NCBI GenBank assembly: GCA_000432135.1
Contig: HF990595.1
Span: 1-10,519 of the forward strand
Source of the DNA: Firmicutes bacterium CAG:124
GTDB taxonomy: Bacteria > Bacillota > Clostridia > Oscillospirales > Oscillospiraceae
Direction of reading: 5' to 3'
Length of the DNA stretch: 10,519 nt
The position numbers and the translations under genes were made by a program. Positions 1-7,181 of the stretch are shown here, piece by piece (the first letter of the stretch is position 1; every line of letters starts with the position of its first letter). The notes below the pieces were generated by a model. The model saw only the letters and a program-made list of their open reading frames with translations, did not search any database and had not been told where the DNA came from.

Positions 1-1244
1 TCCGTGCCGTCGGTGTCGACCGCGCCGAAGACGATCCTCCGGCTGCCTGCGATCGTCACCGCCGCCGCCGTGCAGTATTCCTGATTGCGCCCGCCGACGC
101 CGCTCTCCGCGCCGACCGTCACCACGTTCTCGCCGGAGGACAAAAGCACGATGGGCGCGCGGAACGGCTCTGCCATGCGCTCTGCGCAAAGGGCCATCGC
201 CGCGTCGACCAGTCCCGCCTCCTTCGCCTCCGCCTGCTGATATTCCGAGAGCATGACGCAGGGCAGACCAAGCTCCGCCGCCTTTTTCCGCACGGCGGGA
301 TAGACCGTCGCGTCCTTGAAGATGAGGCCGAAGAACCGTGCGCCGAGGCTTTCATACTCTTCTACACTCATGTTCTCCGTCTCCGGCGTGCCGCGCAGCA
401 GCCGGTTCTGGATGGAGACGGGGGTCTTGTCCCACGCGTTCCACTTTTGCAGGATCGCGATGCAGTCCGCGTAGGTCGTACCGGTCGAGAGCGGGGGGAA
501 GAAGGTGTTGTGCTCCAGCATCTCAAAATACGTCGTGCGCGTCACGGGCGTATTCTGCTTCGAGGGATCTGCCGTCGTCATATGGACAAGCGTCGCGGGC
601 CGAAACAGCCGGGAAAGCCGGCCGCCCTTGAAGCGGTCGATGTGCGTGCGGATGGGGTTCAGATCGCTGGTCGGCACGCCCTTTTCGATCTGCATCATGT
701 GGGTAAAGCGCGCGATCTCGTCGATCGTGATATCGTCCGCCGGATAGGTCATCAGCGAGCCGCAGCCGCTTCCCGTGATGGTGAAGACCAGATCGCGGCT
801 GGTGATATCCCGCGCCAGCGCTTCGATTTTCTCGCAGCCCTCGACGCAGGCCTCGTCCGGCACAGGATGGCCCGCCAGCGTAACGCCGATCTTTTTGCAG
901 ATGATGGCCTCGCCGTGCTTGGCGATGACATGGCCGCCGGTCAGCACATCGCCCAGCGCTTCCTCCATCGCCAGCGCCGCGCGCTGCACGCCCTTGGCCG
1001 CGCCGATGACATACACGCGGTCATAGTCCTTCAGATCAAATTCCAGCGGCCCCGCGTGCGGGTCGCCCTTCATCTCGAAGCCGTCCGTATGCAGAACGAT
1101 CTTCCCATTCTCCACATGGACAAGCTGCTTCACCCGCACATACGGGTCGAGCGCGTCCAGTCCCGCGTCCAGCAGCTCCGCGACGATTTTTCGCCCTTCG
1201 CGGTTGCCGTGCGCGGCCAGCTGTTCTTTGTTGGTAATTCTCAT
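1..1244 (-). CDS. Glycerate 2-kinase family protein (DUF4147 + MOFRL), C-terminus cut by window edge
   Basis: Family members (GckA/TtuD type) phosphorylate D-glycerate with ATP to 2-phosphoglycerate in the cytoplasm, linking sugar-acid breakdown to lower glycolysis. The frame is open from the ATG at 1244 to base 1 (about 414 codons, no stop); perhaps 40-60 residues are missing. Visible landmarks are VIGAAKG near residues 79-85 (K84 fits the catalytic Lys of the family GAGKA motif), AGHPVPDEA near 128, a glycine loop GSGCGS, an IRTHIDRFKGGRL stretch, and in the C-terminal MOFRL part GVGGRNQE (R386 fits the second proposed catalytic residue) followed by VDTDGTD. The ATG lies one base after the stop of the aldo/keto reductase gene, so translation is probably coupled; it is the last visible operon gene. 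The glycine loop and the GAAKG motif differ from the usual SGGGSA and GAGKA. The family is secure; glycerate as substrate is likely but unproven. Confidence 0.85.
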   Translation of the reverse strand, partial: MRITNKEQLAAHGNREGRKIVAELLDAGLDALDPYVRVKQLVHVENGKIVLHTDGFEMKGDPHAGPLEFDLKDYDRVYVIGAAKGVQRAALAMEEALGDVLTGGHVIAKHGEAIICKKIGVTLAGHPVPDEACVEGCEKIEALARDITSRDLVFTITGSGCGSLMTYPADDITIDEIARFTHMMQIEKGVPTSDLNPIRTHIDRFKGGRLSRLFRPATLVHMTTADPSKQNTPVTRTTYFEMLEHNTFFPPLSTGTTYADCIAILQKWNAWDKTPVSIQNRLLRGTPETENMSVEEYESLGARFFGLIFKDATVYPAVRKKAAELGLPCVMLSEYQQAEAKEAGLVDAAMALCAERMAEPFRAPIVLLSSGENVVTVGAESGVGGRNQEYCTAAAVTIAGSRRIVFGAVDTDGT

Positions 1245-1245
1245 A

Positions 1246-2094
1246 TCAGAAATGGATCTCGTCGGGCACGGGAGCCTCGCCGCAGACGCCTTTGAGATTC
1301 GCGATCAGCTCCACGTCCTCCGGCTCCAGCTCGAAGTCGAACACGTTCAGGTTTTCCTTCACGCGGTCCGGGTTCGCGGACTTCGGCAGCGGCAGCCAGC
1401 CCATCTGCATGCTCCAGCGCAGGCAGATCTGGCCGACGCTCCGGCCGTACTTCTGCGCAAGCTGCTGCATCTGCGGCACCTTGAAGATCGCGCCGGTGCC
1501 GAACGGGCTGTAGGCCTCGACGAGAATGTTGTTCTTTTTGCAGTACGCCACGACCTCCGGCTGCGTCACGCCGGGGCAGAGGCGGAGCTGGTTGACCATG
1601 GGGAGAATTTCGCAGTGCGCCTTCAAAAGCTCAATATGGTGCGGCATGAAGTTGCTCACGCCGATGGCGTGGATGCGCCCGGCCTTATAGAGCTCCTCAA
1701 ATGCCTTCCAGGTGCCGATGGTGGCCTCCTGCCATGTCGTGCGGTACTGGATGGGGTTCGGCCAGTGGATCAGGTACAGATCCAGATACCGCAGGCCGAG
1801 CCGGGAGAGCGTCATGTCGAACGCTTCAAGCGTCGCCTGATAGCCGTGCGCGGCGTTGCGCAGCTTGCTGGTCACAAAAATTTCCTCGCGGGGAACGCCG
1901 CTGATGCGGATGCCCTGCCCGACGCCGCGCTCGTTGCCGTAGGCGGCAGCGGTGTCAATGAGGCGGTATCCCGCCGCCATTGCGTCCTTCACCGCCGCGG
2001 ACGCGACCGCGTCCGGGGACTGGTATGTTCCAAGGCCGATGCACGGCATTTTTACGCCGTTTGCAAGTGTGTATGTATCCTGACTGGATCTCAT
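1246..2094 (-). CDS. Aldo/keto reductase, NADPH-dependent type
   Basis: A cytoplasmic (beta/alpha)8 oxidoreductase that would reduce an aldehyde or ketone with NADPH. Numbering from the upstream ATG at 2100, the catalytic tetrad is complete: D49 (RLIDTA), Y54 (AAAYGNE), K79 (VTSKL) and H112 (YLIHWP). GVSNF at 147-151 and KSANPDR near the C-terminus, the usual binder of the NADP 2'-phosphate, are also present. About 282 residues is normal for the family. The start at 2094 is preferred because GGAGG (2103-2107) is 8 nt before it but only 2 nt before the ATG at 2100. The gene lies 14 nt after the aldolase stop and 1 nt before the glycerate kinase-like gene, so it could reduce the aldolase's aldehyde product or an upstream keto sugar. 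Annotators would often call this a 2,5-diketo-D-gluconic acid reductase; the true substrate cannot be read from sequence. Confidence 0.92.
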   Translation of the reverse strand: MRSSQDTYTLANGVKMPCIGLGTYQSPDAVASAAVKDAMAAGYRLIDTAAAYGNERGVGQGIRISGVPREEIFVTSKLRNAAHGYQATLEAFDMTLSRLGLRYLDLYLIHWPNPIQYRTTWQEATIGTWKAFEELYKAGRIHAIGVSNFMPHHIELLKAHCEILPMVNQLRLCPGVTQPEVVAYCKKNNILVEAYSPFGTGAIFKVPQMQQLAQKYGRSVGQICLRWSMQMGWLPLPKSANPDRVKENLNVFDFELEPEDVELIANLKGVCGEAPVPDEIHF

Positions 2095-2102
2095 TGTCAT
2101 TC

Positions 2103-2108
2103 CCTCCC
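2103..2108 (-). promoter_or_regulatory. Ribosome binding site deciding the aldo/keto reductase start
   Basis: The minus strand reads AAGGGAGGGA directly after the aldolase stop codon. Two in-frame ATGs follow as ATGACAATG. GGAGG is only 2 nt from the first (2100) but 8 nt from the second (2094), so initiation at 2094 is favoured and the protein is two residues shorter than the longest frame. Confidence 0.6.
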
Positions 2109-2774
2109 TTATTTCCGGATCGCCAGACGGTTGCGCAGATCCTGCGCCTGATAGACGGACTCGCGCAGGTTTCTCGCGATGAGCGCGTAATCGTTGTTCA
2201 CAAGCGCCTGTCCCTGCGTGAACATCCAGTCGCCGCCGCAGATGACCTTCCGGTTTTCCAGCAGCGGGAGGAAGTTCGTCTCATTGAGCATACCGGTCAC
2301 AAGGAAGTGGAGCATGGGATATGCGCCGGTATATTCATTGAGCGTTGCCAGACCGCCGAGCTGGTAGATCGGGAAAAATTTGACCATATCGAGGCCGTAT
2401 TCCACCGCCATGGTCATTTCGCCCGGCGTGATGCAGTTCGGAATGACGGGGATCTTCCTGTCGATGCAGTATTCCACGACCTGCCGGCCGATGCCGGGCA
2501 TGATGATGAACTGCGCGCCGTGGTCGATGGCGGCCTTGGCCTGATCGAGCGTGATGATCGTGCCTGCGCCCGCGACGATCTCCGGAACGTCTCGCGCAAT
2601 GCGCTCCAGATTTCCCATCGCGTGCTCGTTGCGCATCAGCACCTCCACCACGGGAAGTCCGCCCGCAACGAGGGCCTTTGCCGCCGGAACGGCCTGCTCC
2701 GGCTCCGCGTAGGCGATGATCGGCGCAATGCCGGTCACCTTCAATACATCCTTCATGAGTTCGGTTTTGTCCAT
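2109..2774 (-). CDS. KDPG/KHG aldolase-family protein with altered phosphate pocket
   Basis: A class I pyruvate aldolase fold: the family splits 2-keto-3-deoxy-6-phosphogluconate into pyruvate and glyceraldehyde-3-phosphate through a Lys Schiff base. At 221 aa it has the family length. The catalytic residues are present: E44 (VVEV), R48 (LMRN), GAGT at 69-72, and Schiff-base K132 in MVKFFP. The conserved phosphate-binding elements are changed: the family TGG is T160-G161-M162 here and the family GGS is G180-G181-D182. A bulky Met and a negative Asp should disfavour a phosphate, so I infer a non-phosphorylated substrate (a 2-keto-3-deoxy sugar acid or a keto-deoxy-aldarate). It starts 13 nt after the Ldh_2 stop with a weak GAGAGGG site. 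The glycerate kinase-like gene two positions downstream fits an aldehyde-to-glycerate-to-2-phosphoglycerate route. Fold and chemistry are secure; the substrate is inferred. Confidence 0.88.
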   Translation of the reverse strand: MDKTELMKDVLKVTGIAPIIAYAEPEQAVPAAKALVAGGLPVVEVLMRNEHAMGNLERIARDVPEIVAGAGTIITLDQAKAAIDHGAQFIIMPGIGRQVVEYCIDRKIPVIPNCITPGEMTMAVEYGLDMVKFFPIYQLGGLATLNEYTGAYPMLHFLVTGMLNETNFLPLLENRKVICGGDWMFTQGQALVNNDYALIARNLRESVYQAQDLRNRLAIRK

Positions 2775-2787
2775 ACCCTGTTCCCTC

Positions 2788-3846
2788 TCAATCTGCCAGC
2801 CAGTGCAGGCTGGTCTTTGTCAGCGCGGCGGCCCTTTCGAGGTTCTCCGCCATATTGTCCGCGAGCTCCAGCCGGTTTTCCGCCAGCGCCTTCTCGCGCT
2901 TTGCCCACTCCATCTCGCCGGGGACGAAGATCTTCTGCGCGTTCTTCGCCAGCGGCGCGGACTCCAGCTCCTGCACCATCTGCTCCATGCGCGCTTCAAA
3001 TTCGTCCATCGGCAGCATCTGCGCCAGATCCACAGCGATGAACGCGTGGCCAACGTTGTTCTTCGCCTCCAGATCGAGGTTCCAGCTCACGACCTGACTC
3101 AGAAGTCCCGCGCCCGTCAGCACGGAGGCAAGGATCTCGACCATGATGGCGAAGCCGTAGCCCTTGTGCGCTGCCATTGGAAGAAGGTGCGAGTCGTACG
3201 GGAACCCGGACGGATCCGTCGTCGGCAGGCCCTCGGCGTCAATTAAGAAGCCGGGCGGCACCTGCTGTCCCTTTTCGCGCGCCATGACGATCTTCAAGGC
3301 TGCCGCACCGCTCAGGGCGATGTCGAGGAAGACGGACTTTCCGTTCTTCAGCGGCGCCGCGAACGAGAAGGGGTTGTTGCCGATGGCCACATCGCGGCTG
3401 CCGGGGATGGCCATGTTGGGGTCGGTGTTGCTCATGGCGATGCCGAGCAGGCCCTGCTGCGCGGCAAGATTGGCATAATAGCCCGCCGCGCCGAAATGGC
3501 AGCTATTGTGCACGCCGACATAGGCGATGCCGGTCTTCTTCGCCTTCTGGGTGGCAAGCCCCATGGCCCTGCAGGACGAAACCATGCCCATGGCCGCGTT
3601 GCCGTTGACGATAGCCCATGAGGGTCCTTCCTTTTCCACTGTTGGGACAGCCTTCGCGTCCAGACCGCCCGCCTGCATCTTGCGGATATAATTGTACAGA
3701 TTGTTCGTGCCGTGCGAGAACACGCCGAAGGTGTCCGTCGTCACGAGCGTATTGGCGATCGTCCGCGCGTTCTCCGCGCCGACCCCCACCGCCTCCAGAG
3801 CCGCCTGCGCAAACCGCAGAAGCTCGTCTACCTGAATTGCTTTCAT
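2788..3846 (-). CDS. Malate/L-lactate dehydrogenase-family (Ldh_2) NAD(P)-dependent oxidoreductase
   Basis: This family (YiaK, AllD and ComC relatives) interconverts 2-hydroxy acids and 2-keto acids with NAD(P)(H) in the cytoplasm. The 352 aa product has the usual size. Diagnostic parts are SHG at 44-46 (H45), NSCHFGAAGYY at 114-124 with H117 as the expected catalytic His, SNTDPNMAIPG, an IGNNPFSFAAP segment, a PTTDP segment and AAHKGYGFAIMVEILASVLTGAG in the C-terminal half. The start at 3846 is chosen because AGGAGG lies 8-9 nt upstream; a longer open frame to 4083 only overlaps the permease gene. It begins 25 nt after the permease stop. Family members normally have an Arg four residues after the SHG His, which contacts the substrate carboxylate; here that position is N49 (SHGTNN), so the substrate may differ. 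It could oxidise or reduce the sugar acid feeding the aldolase, or act at the tartronate-semialdehyde/glycerate level. Confidence 0.88.
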   Translation of the reverse strand: MKAIQVDELLRFAQAALEAVGVGAENARTIANTLVTTDTFGVFSHGTNNLYNYIRKMQAGGLDAKAVPTVEKEGPSWAIVNGNAAMGMVSSCRAMGLATQKAKKTGIAYVGVHNSCHFGAAGYYANLAAQQGLLGIAMSNTDPNMAIPGSRDVAIGNNPFSFAAPLKNGKSVFLDIALSGAAALKIVMAREKGQQVPPGFLIDAEGLPTTDPSGFPYDSHLLPMAAHKGYGFAIMVEILASVLTGAGLLSQVVSWNLDLEAKNNVGHAFIAVDLAQMLPMDEFEARMEQMVQELESAPLAKNAQKIFVPGEMEWAKREKALAENRLELADNMAENLERAAALTKTSLHWLAD

Positions 3847-3871
3847 GTCGTTTTCCTCCTGAATAGAAGCG

Positions 3872-4723
3872 TTATTTGACTGCGCTGTCGACCTGCCCCT
3901 GAATGAAGTACTTCTGCAGGCACAGATACGCCACGACAAGCGGCAGCACGCACAGCACCGCGGCTGCCGCCGCGCCGTGCATATTCTGGGCGCTGTCCGC
4001 ACCGCCGAAGAACTGCCGGATGAGCAGCACCAGCGTGTATTTCGACGGCTTCTGCAGGATGTAATACGGATACAGATACTCATTCCATGCCGTGACGCCC
4101 TTGAGGATGATGACGGATACCGTCACGGGCTTCAGCTGCGGCAGGATAATGCTCCAGAACGTGCGCAGAACGCCTGCGCCATCGATGGCCGCCGCCTCGT
4201 CCAGCGCGACGGGAATGGAATTGATGAAGTTCGTGTACAGATGAATGGACATCGGCAGGCCGAACGCCGCCGCAATGACAATGACCGCCCACTGCTGGTT
4301 GATGCCGCCGAGCGCAACAAGCTCTGTGTACACGCCGACCAGAATGGACAGCGGCGGGATCATCATGATGCCCAGACAGAAGCTCTGCATGAAGCTGTTG
4401 AACCGGGAGCGGTTGCGCGCGAACGCATAGGCCGCCATGCAGCCGAACACGACCTCGATCGCGACCGTACCGACCGCGATGAGCACGGTATTGCCCAGCG
4501 CACGGAAAAGCTTGCCGCTTTCGATGATGGAGGTGAAATTGCTGACATCAAAATACGTCGGTGGGAGCAGACGGCTGCCAAGATCTGTCGGGTGCTTGAA
4601 CGCCATGTTGACCAGCACATAGATCGGCAGGATATAGATCAGGATGATGACAGCGCTCAGGATATATTTCCATGCGTTTTTCTGCCTTGTCTTATGCGCC
4701 TGCTTCTGAAGCGTCTGCTGCAT
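3872..4723 (-). CDS. ABC sugar transporter permease, MalG-like (CUT1)
   Basis: An inner-membrane subunit of a carbohydrate importer. The 283 aa protein has a short cytoplasmic N-terminus (residues 1-19, basic), a first membrane helix near 20-42, further helices near 76-100, 115-138 and 145-165, and a cytoplasmic EAA loop with E176, A177, A178, G182 and P195 (DEAAAIDGAG...LP) that docks the ATPase. Two more helices follow. Its ATG overlaps the stop of the previous permease by one base (TGATG), and GGAGGT lies 8 nt upstream inside that gene, indicating coupled translation and a 1:1 heterodimer. The following dehydrogenase gene is 25 nt downstream. The sugar is not readable from sequence; co-transcribed catabolic genes suggest an oligosaccharide or sugar-acid-containing substrate. 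Confidence 0.93.
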   Translation of the reverse strand: MQQTLQKQAHKTRQKNAWKYILSAVIILIYILPIYVLVNMAFKHPTDLGSRLLPPTYFDVSNFTSIIESGKLFRALGNTVLIAVGTVAIEVVFGCMAAYAFARNRSRFNSFMQSFCLGIMMIPPLSILVGVYTELVALGGINQQWAVIVIAAAFGLPMSIHLYTNFINSIPVALDEAAAIDGAGVLRTFWSIILPQLKPVTVSVIILKGVTAWNEYLYPYYILQKPSKYTLVLLIRQFFGGADSAQNMHGAAAAAVLCVLPLVVAYLCLQKYFIQGQVDSAVK

Positions 4724-5592
4724 CAGTACTGCACCTCCCTTTTCCGGAAATAGCGCGTGAGGAATGTCGAGATAATAAAGATGAACACGAACAGGAACAC
4801 GCCGACCGCCGAGGCATAGCCAGCCTTTTCCGAGTCAAAATACATATAGGAAATGTATGTGGACAGCGAATGCGTCTTCAATGTGGGGCCGCCCTTTGTC
4901 AGGGAGATGATCACATCGTTCAGCTTCAATCCGCCGATGACATTCTGAATGACTGCAGTGGACATGGCGGGCGTCAGCAGCGGGAGCGTCACATGGCGGA
5001 AGATCTGCCACTTGTTCCCGCCGTCGAGCGTCGCCGCCTCATAATACATGGACGGAATATTCTGCAGACCCGCCAGATAGACGATCATGGCGATGCCGAC
5101 ATACTGCCAGCTGTTGACGAGCGTGATGATGATCTTGCCGCGCGTTCCGTCCGCCAGCCAGTTGATCGCGTCCTTCCCGAGATACTGGAAGATCTCATTG
5201 ATGACGCCGTGGTTGAGCTGGAAGAAGAAATACATGATGTAGCCCATCAGAAGGCCGGAGATCATGACCGGCAGATAGATGATCGTCCGCACCGCGTTGC
5301 GGATCTTGAATTTGCTGTTGAGGAACAGCGCCAGCGCCAGACCGAATACGTTCTGCAGCAGCGCCGAGCCGAAGCCATAGAGCATGGTGTTCCAGAATGA
5401 GGACTTAAAGTATTTGTCCGAAAGCAGGCTGAGATAGTTTTTCAGCCCGATGAAGGTCATATTTTGGGAATATCCATTCCATTTAAAGAACGAGATATAG
5501 ATGCCCCGCGCCAGAGGGTACAGCACAAAACACGCCATAAGCAGGACAGCCGGTATATACAGAAGATTCATCTGTCTTTTCCGTTTTTCCAT
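4723..5592 (-). CDS. ABC sugar transporter permease, MalF-like (CUT1)
   Basis: The partner permease of the importer, 289 aa. It has a basic start (MEKRKRQ), a first helix near 10-30, a periplasmic-face style loop (GLKNYLSLL, residues 49-57), helices near 70-91, 103-124 and 154-176, then the EAA loop with E185, A186, A187, G191 and P204 (YEAATLDGG...LP), and a last helix near 260-281. An AAGGA-type ribosome site sits about 13 nt before the ATG, rather far; M8 is a possible alternative start. It is preceded by a 155-nt gap holding a strong hairpin after the binding-protein gene, which probably sets permease expression below that of the binding protein. It overlaps the MalG-like gene by one base. 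Confidence 0.93.
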   Translation of the reverse strand: MEKRKRQMNLLYIPAVLLMACFVLYPLARGIYISFFKWNGYSQNMTFIGLKNYLSLLSDKYFKSSFWNTMLYGFGSALLQNVFGLALALFLNSKFKIRNAVRTIIYLPVMISGLLMGYIMYFFFQLNHGVINEIFQYLGKDAINWLADGTRGKIIITLVNSWQYVGIAMIVYLAGLQNIPSMYYEAATLDGGNKWQIFRHVTLPLLTPAMSTAVIQNVIGGLKLNDVIISLTKGGPTLKTHSLSTYISYMYFDSEKAGYASAVGVFLFVFIFIISTFLTRYFRKREVQY

Positions 5593-5612
5593 TCCGTTGT
5601 CCGTTCCTTTCT

Positions 5613-5666
5613 AAAAAAGAGTAAGGCAGGCGCCGGATGCTCTATGGAGTTCATCCGACACCTGCC
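5613..5666 (-). terminator. Intercistronic hairpin with T-tract between binding protein and permeases (attenuating terminator)
   Basis: On the minus strand a 15-bp stem pairs 5666-5652 with 5639-5625 without mismatch (two G-U wobbles), around a 12-nt loop. A run of six T follows at 5618-5613, six bases after the stem. This fits a rho-independent terminator that is leaky, or an mRNA-stabilising hairpin, as found between malE and malF-type genes to give more binding protein than membrane protein. The rest of the 5593-5747 gap shows no gene. Confidence 0.75.
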
Positions 5667-5747
5667 GGTAAATCAGTCAAGCAGATCAGTCGTTACAATG
5701 CGGGGCCATATTCAGCTTAAAGGACGCTGGACCACGGTTGCAAGCGC

Positions 5748-7118
5748 TTAGCCGTTCTGCTCCGCGTAGAGTTCGAGATAGTTGTCACGCAGGTATTCAA
5801 CGGCCTCGGTCACGTCGTCGGGGTTGGAAAGCATCATGGACATGGAGTCGGCCATAATGCCCCACATGCCGGACGGGAAGAACTTGCGGTCGAAGAGGTT
5901 GTCGTACTGGACCTTGCCGTTGCAGTCTTCCACAGCCTGCTTGTAGCAGTTGAGCGTGTAGACATCAGCAGCGTCAGCGCCTTCGACGGTGGGCAGCGCG
6001 CCGGAGACCGTCGCCCACTTGGAGCCGACCTCGGGACGGGCCAGGTAGTCGAGCAGCGCCCAGCAGGCAGCTTCGTTTTCGGTATCCTTCCAGACGCCCC
6101 ATGCGTCGCCTTCGCCGACACGGAAGGACGGAGCGCCGTCTGCGGAGGAGGGCAGCGGGAGAACGCCCATGTTGGCATCGGGATAATACTGACGGGCGAC
6201 CGTGATGTTGTCGGTGCCGCGGACCATGAAGGCAGCCTCGCCGGAGCCGAGCATCTGCTGCGCACCGGCAGCGTCGAGCGTCAGAACATCTTCATTGATG
6301 TAGCCCTTCTTCATCCAGGTAGCCAGATACTCGTAGAGTTCCGTTGCATAGGTGTCGAAGTCGAACGTGCCGTCCTTCAGAGAGTCGCCCAGATCATACT
6401 TGGCGCCTTCGTCCGTCCAGAAGGTCGGGGCAACGGAGCCGAGCAGGCCCGCGAGGTTGCCGCCGACGGAGCCGCCGATCGCCAGCGGGGTGATGCCGGC
6501 TGCGACGAGCTTTTCACAGGCTGCATCGAAATCGTCCCAGGTGCGGATGGAGTTGGGGTCGACGCCAGCCTTGTCGAGTGCGTCCTTGTTGTAGATCAGG
6601 CCGGAAATGCTCATGGACATGCCGAGCGCGTAGAAGTTGCCGTTTTCGTCGGCCATAACGCCAGCGAGAGAGTCCTTGTCGATGGTATCGAACCAGGGCT
6701 GATCGTTGACGACCTTCAGATATTCGCTGTAGCGGAGCAGCGACCAGCCGTGGGTCATCCAGACATCAGGCAGGGAGTTGGAAGCCATCATGGTCTTGAG
6801 CTGCGCTTCACCCTCGGAACCCGGAGTGATGAGATCGACCTGAACGCCGGTCTCGGCCATGAAGTCATTGATGATCTCCTGGAACACTTCCAGCTTCGCA
6901 TCGGTGTAGCTGGTTGCGAAAACGGAGATCGTGCCGCCGACAGCGGGTTCTTCCGTCGTTTCTTCGGCAGCGGGAGCGGTTTCTTCGGGAGTCGTCTCCT
7001 CAGCCGGTTCCGTCGTGGTGGTCTGCTCTGCTTCCTTGGCGGGCTCTGTCTTGGCCGCGCAGGCGAACATCGTCAGCACCATCAGCGCCGCGAGGATCAA
7101 TGCAAGAATCTTCTTCAT
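5748..7118 (-). CDS. Extracellular sugar-binding lipoprotein of the ABC importer (solute-binding protein family 1)
   Basis: It captures the sugar outside the cell and delivers it to the two downstream permeases. The 456 aa product has a signal peptide (MKK then a hydrophobic core to residue 19) and a probable lipid-modified C20 in TMFAC, a slightly imperfect lipobox. Residues 24-60 are a low-complexity Thr/Glu/Pro/Ala linker tethering the domain to the membrane. The binding domain begins near 62 with GGTISVFATSY; typical elements are the MASNSLPDVWMTH segment, GEAAFMVRGTDN in the middle and a C-terminal helix ending YLELYAEQNG. A clear AGGAGG lies about 10 nt before the ATG. It is the first gene of the operon and is divergent from AraC-1, whose product is its likely regulator. 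The first-gene position and the following hairpin predict higher expression than for the permeases. Substrate unknown. Confidence 0.94.
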   Translation of the reverse strand: MKKILALILAALMVLTMFACAAKTEPAKEAEQTTTTEPAEETTPEETAPAAEETTEEPAVGGTISVFATSYTDAKLEVFQEIINDFMAETGVQVDLITPGSEGEAQLKTMMASNSLPDVWMTHGWSLLRYSEYLKVVNDQPWFDTIDKDSLAGVMADENGNFYALGMSMSISGLIYNKDALDKAGVDPNSIRTWDDFDAACEKLVAAGITPLAIGGSVGGNLAGLLGSVAPTFWTDEGAKYDLGDSLKDGTFDFDTYATELYEYLATWMKKGYINEDVLTLDAAGAQQMLGSGEAAFMVRGTDNITVARQYYPDANMGVLPLPSSADGAPSFRVGEGDAWGVWKDTENEAACWALLDYLARPEVGSKWATVSGALPTVEGADAADVYTLNCYKQAVEDCNGKVQYDNLFDRKFFPSGMWGIMADSMSMMLSNPDDVTEAVEYLRDNYLELYAEQNG

Positions 7119-7147
7119 TTTTGGTTTTCCTCCTTGTCATTTTATAC

Positions 7148-7163
7148 AAACAACGTTTTGTTT
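7148..7163. repeat. AT-rich inverted repeat in the binding-protein mRNA leader
   Basis: AAACAA and TTGTTT flank CGTT, giving a 6-4-6 inverted repeat. It lies between the predicted -10 (7182-7187) and the ribosome site of the binding-protein gene, so it could be an operator for a repressor or a weak leader hairpin. An AT-rich chance palindrome is also possible. Confidence 0.3.
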
Positions 7164-7181
7164 TTTGCTGTCTGCTATTAC

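Noticed and set aside
447..1295. 282-codon open frame on the plus strand
   Set aside because: It is antisense to the glycerate kinase-like gene, has a His/Arg/Asp-rich composition typical of reverse frames in GC-rich DNA and shows no motif.
1204..3041. Two long overlapping plus-strand open frames (315 and 353 codons)
   Set aside because: They lie opposite the aldo/keto reductase, aldolase and Ldh_2 genes, which carry complete family motifs; the plus-strand translations show none.
3847..4083. N-terminal extension of the Ldh_2 gene
   Set aside because: It overlaps the permease gene in another frame, is Arg/Ser/Cys-rich and has no domain; a good AGGAGG marks the start at 3846.
7141..7146. TATAAA (minus strand) as the -10 box of the binding-protein gene
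   Set aside because: Transcription would start on the Shine-Dalgarno sequence, leaving almost no leader; the promoter at 7182-7210 has better support from the second control region.
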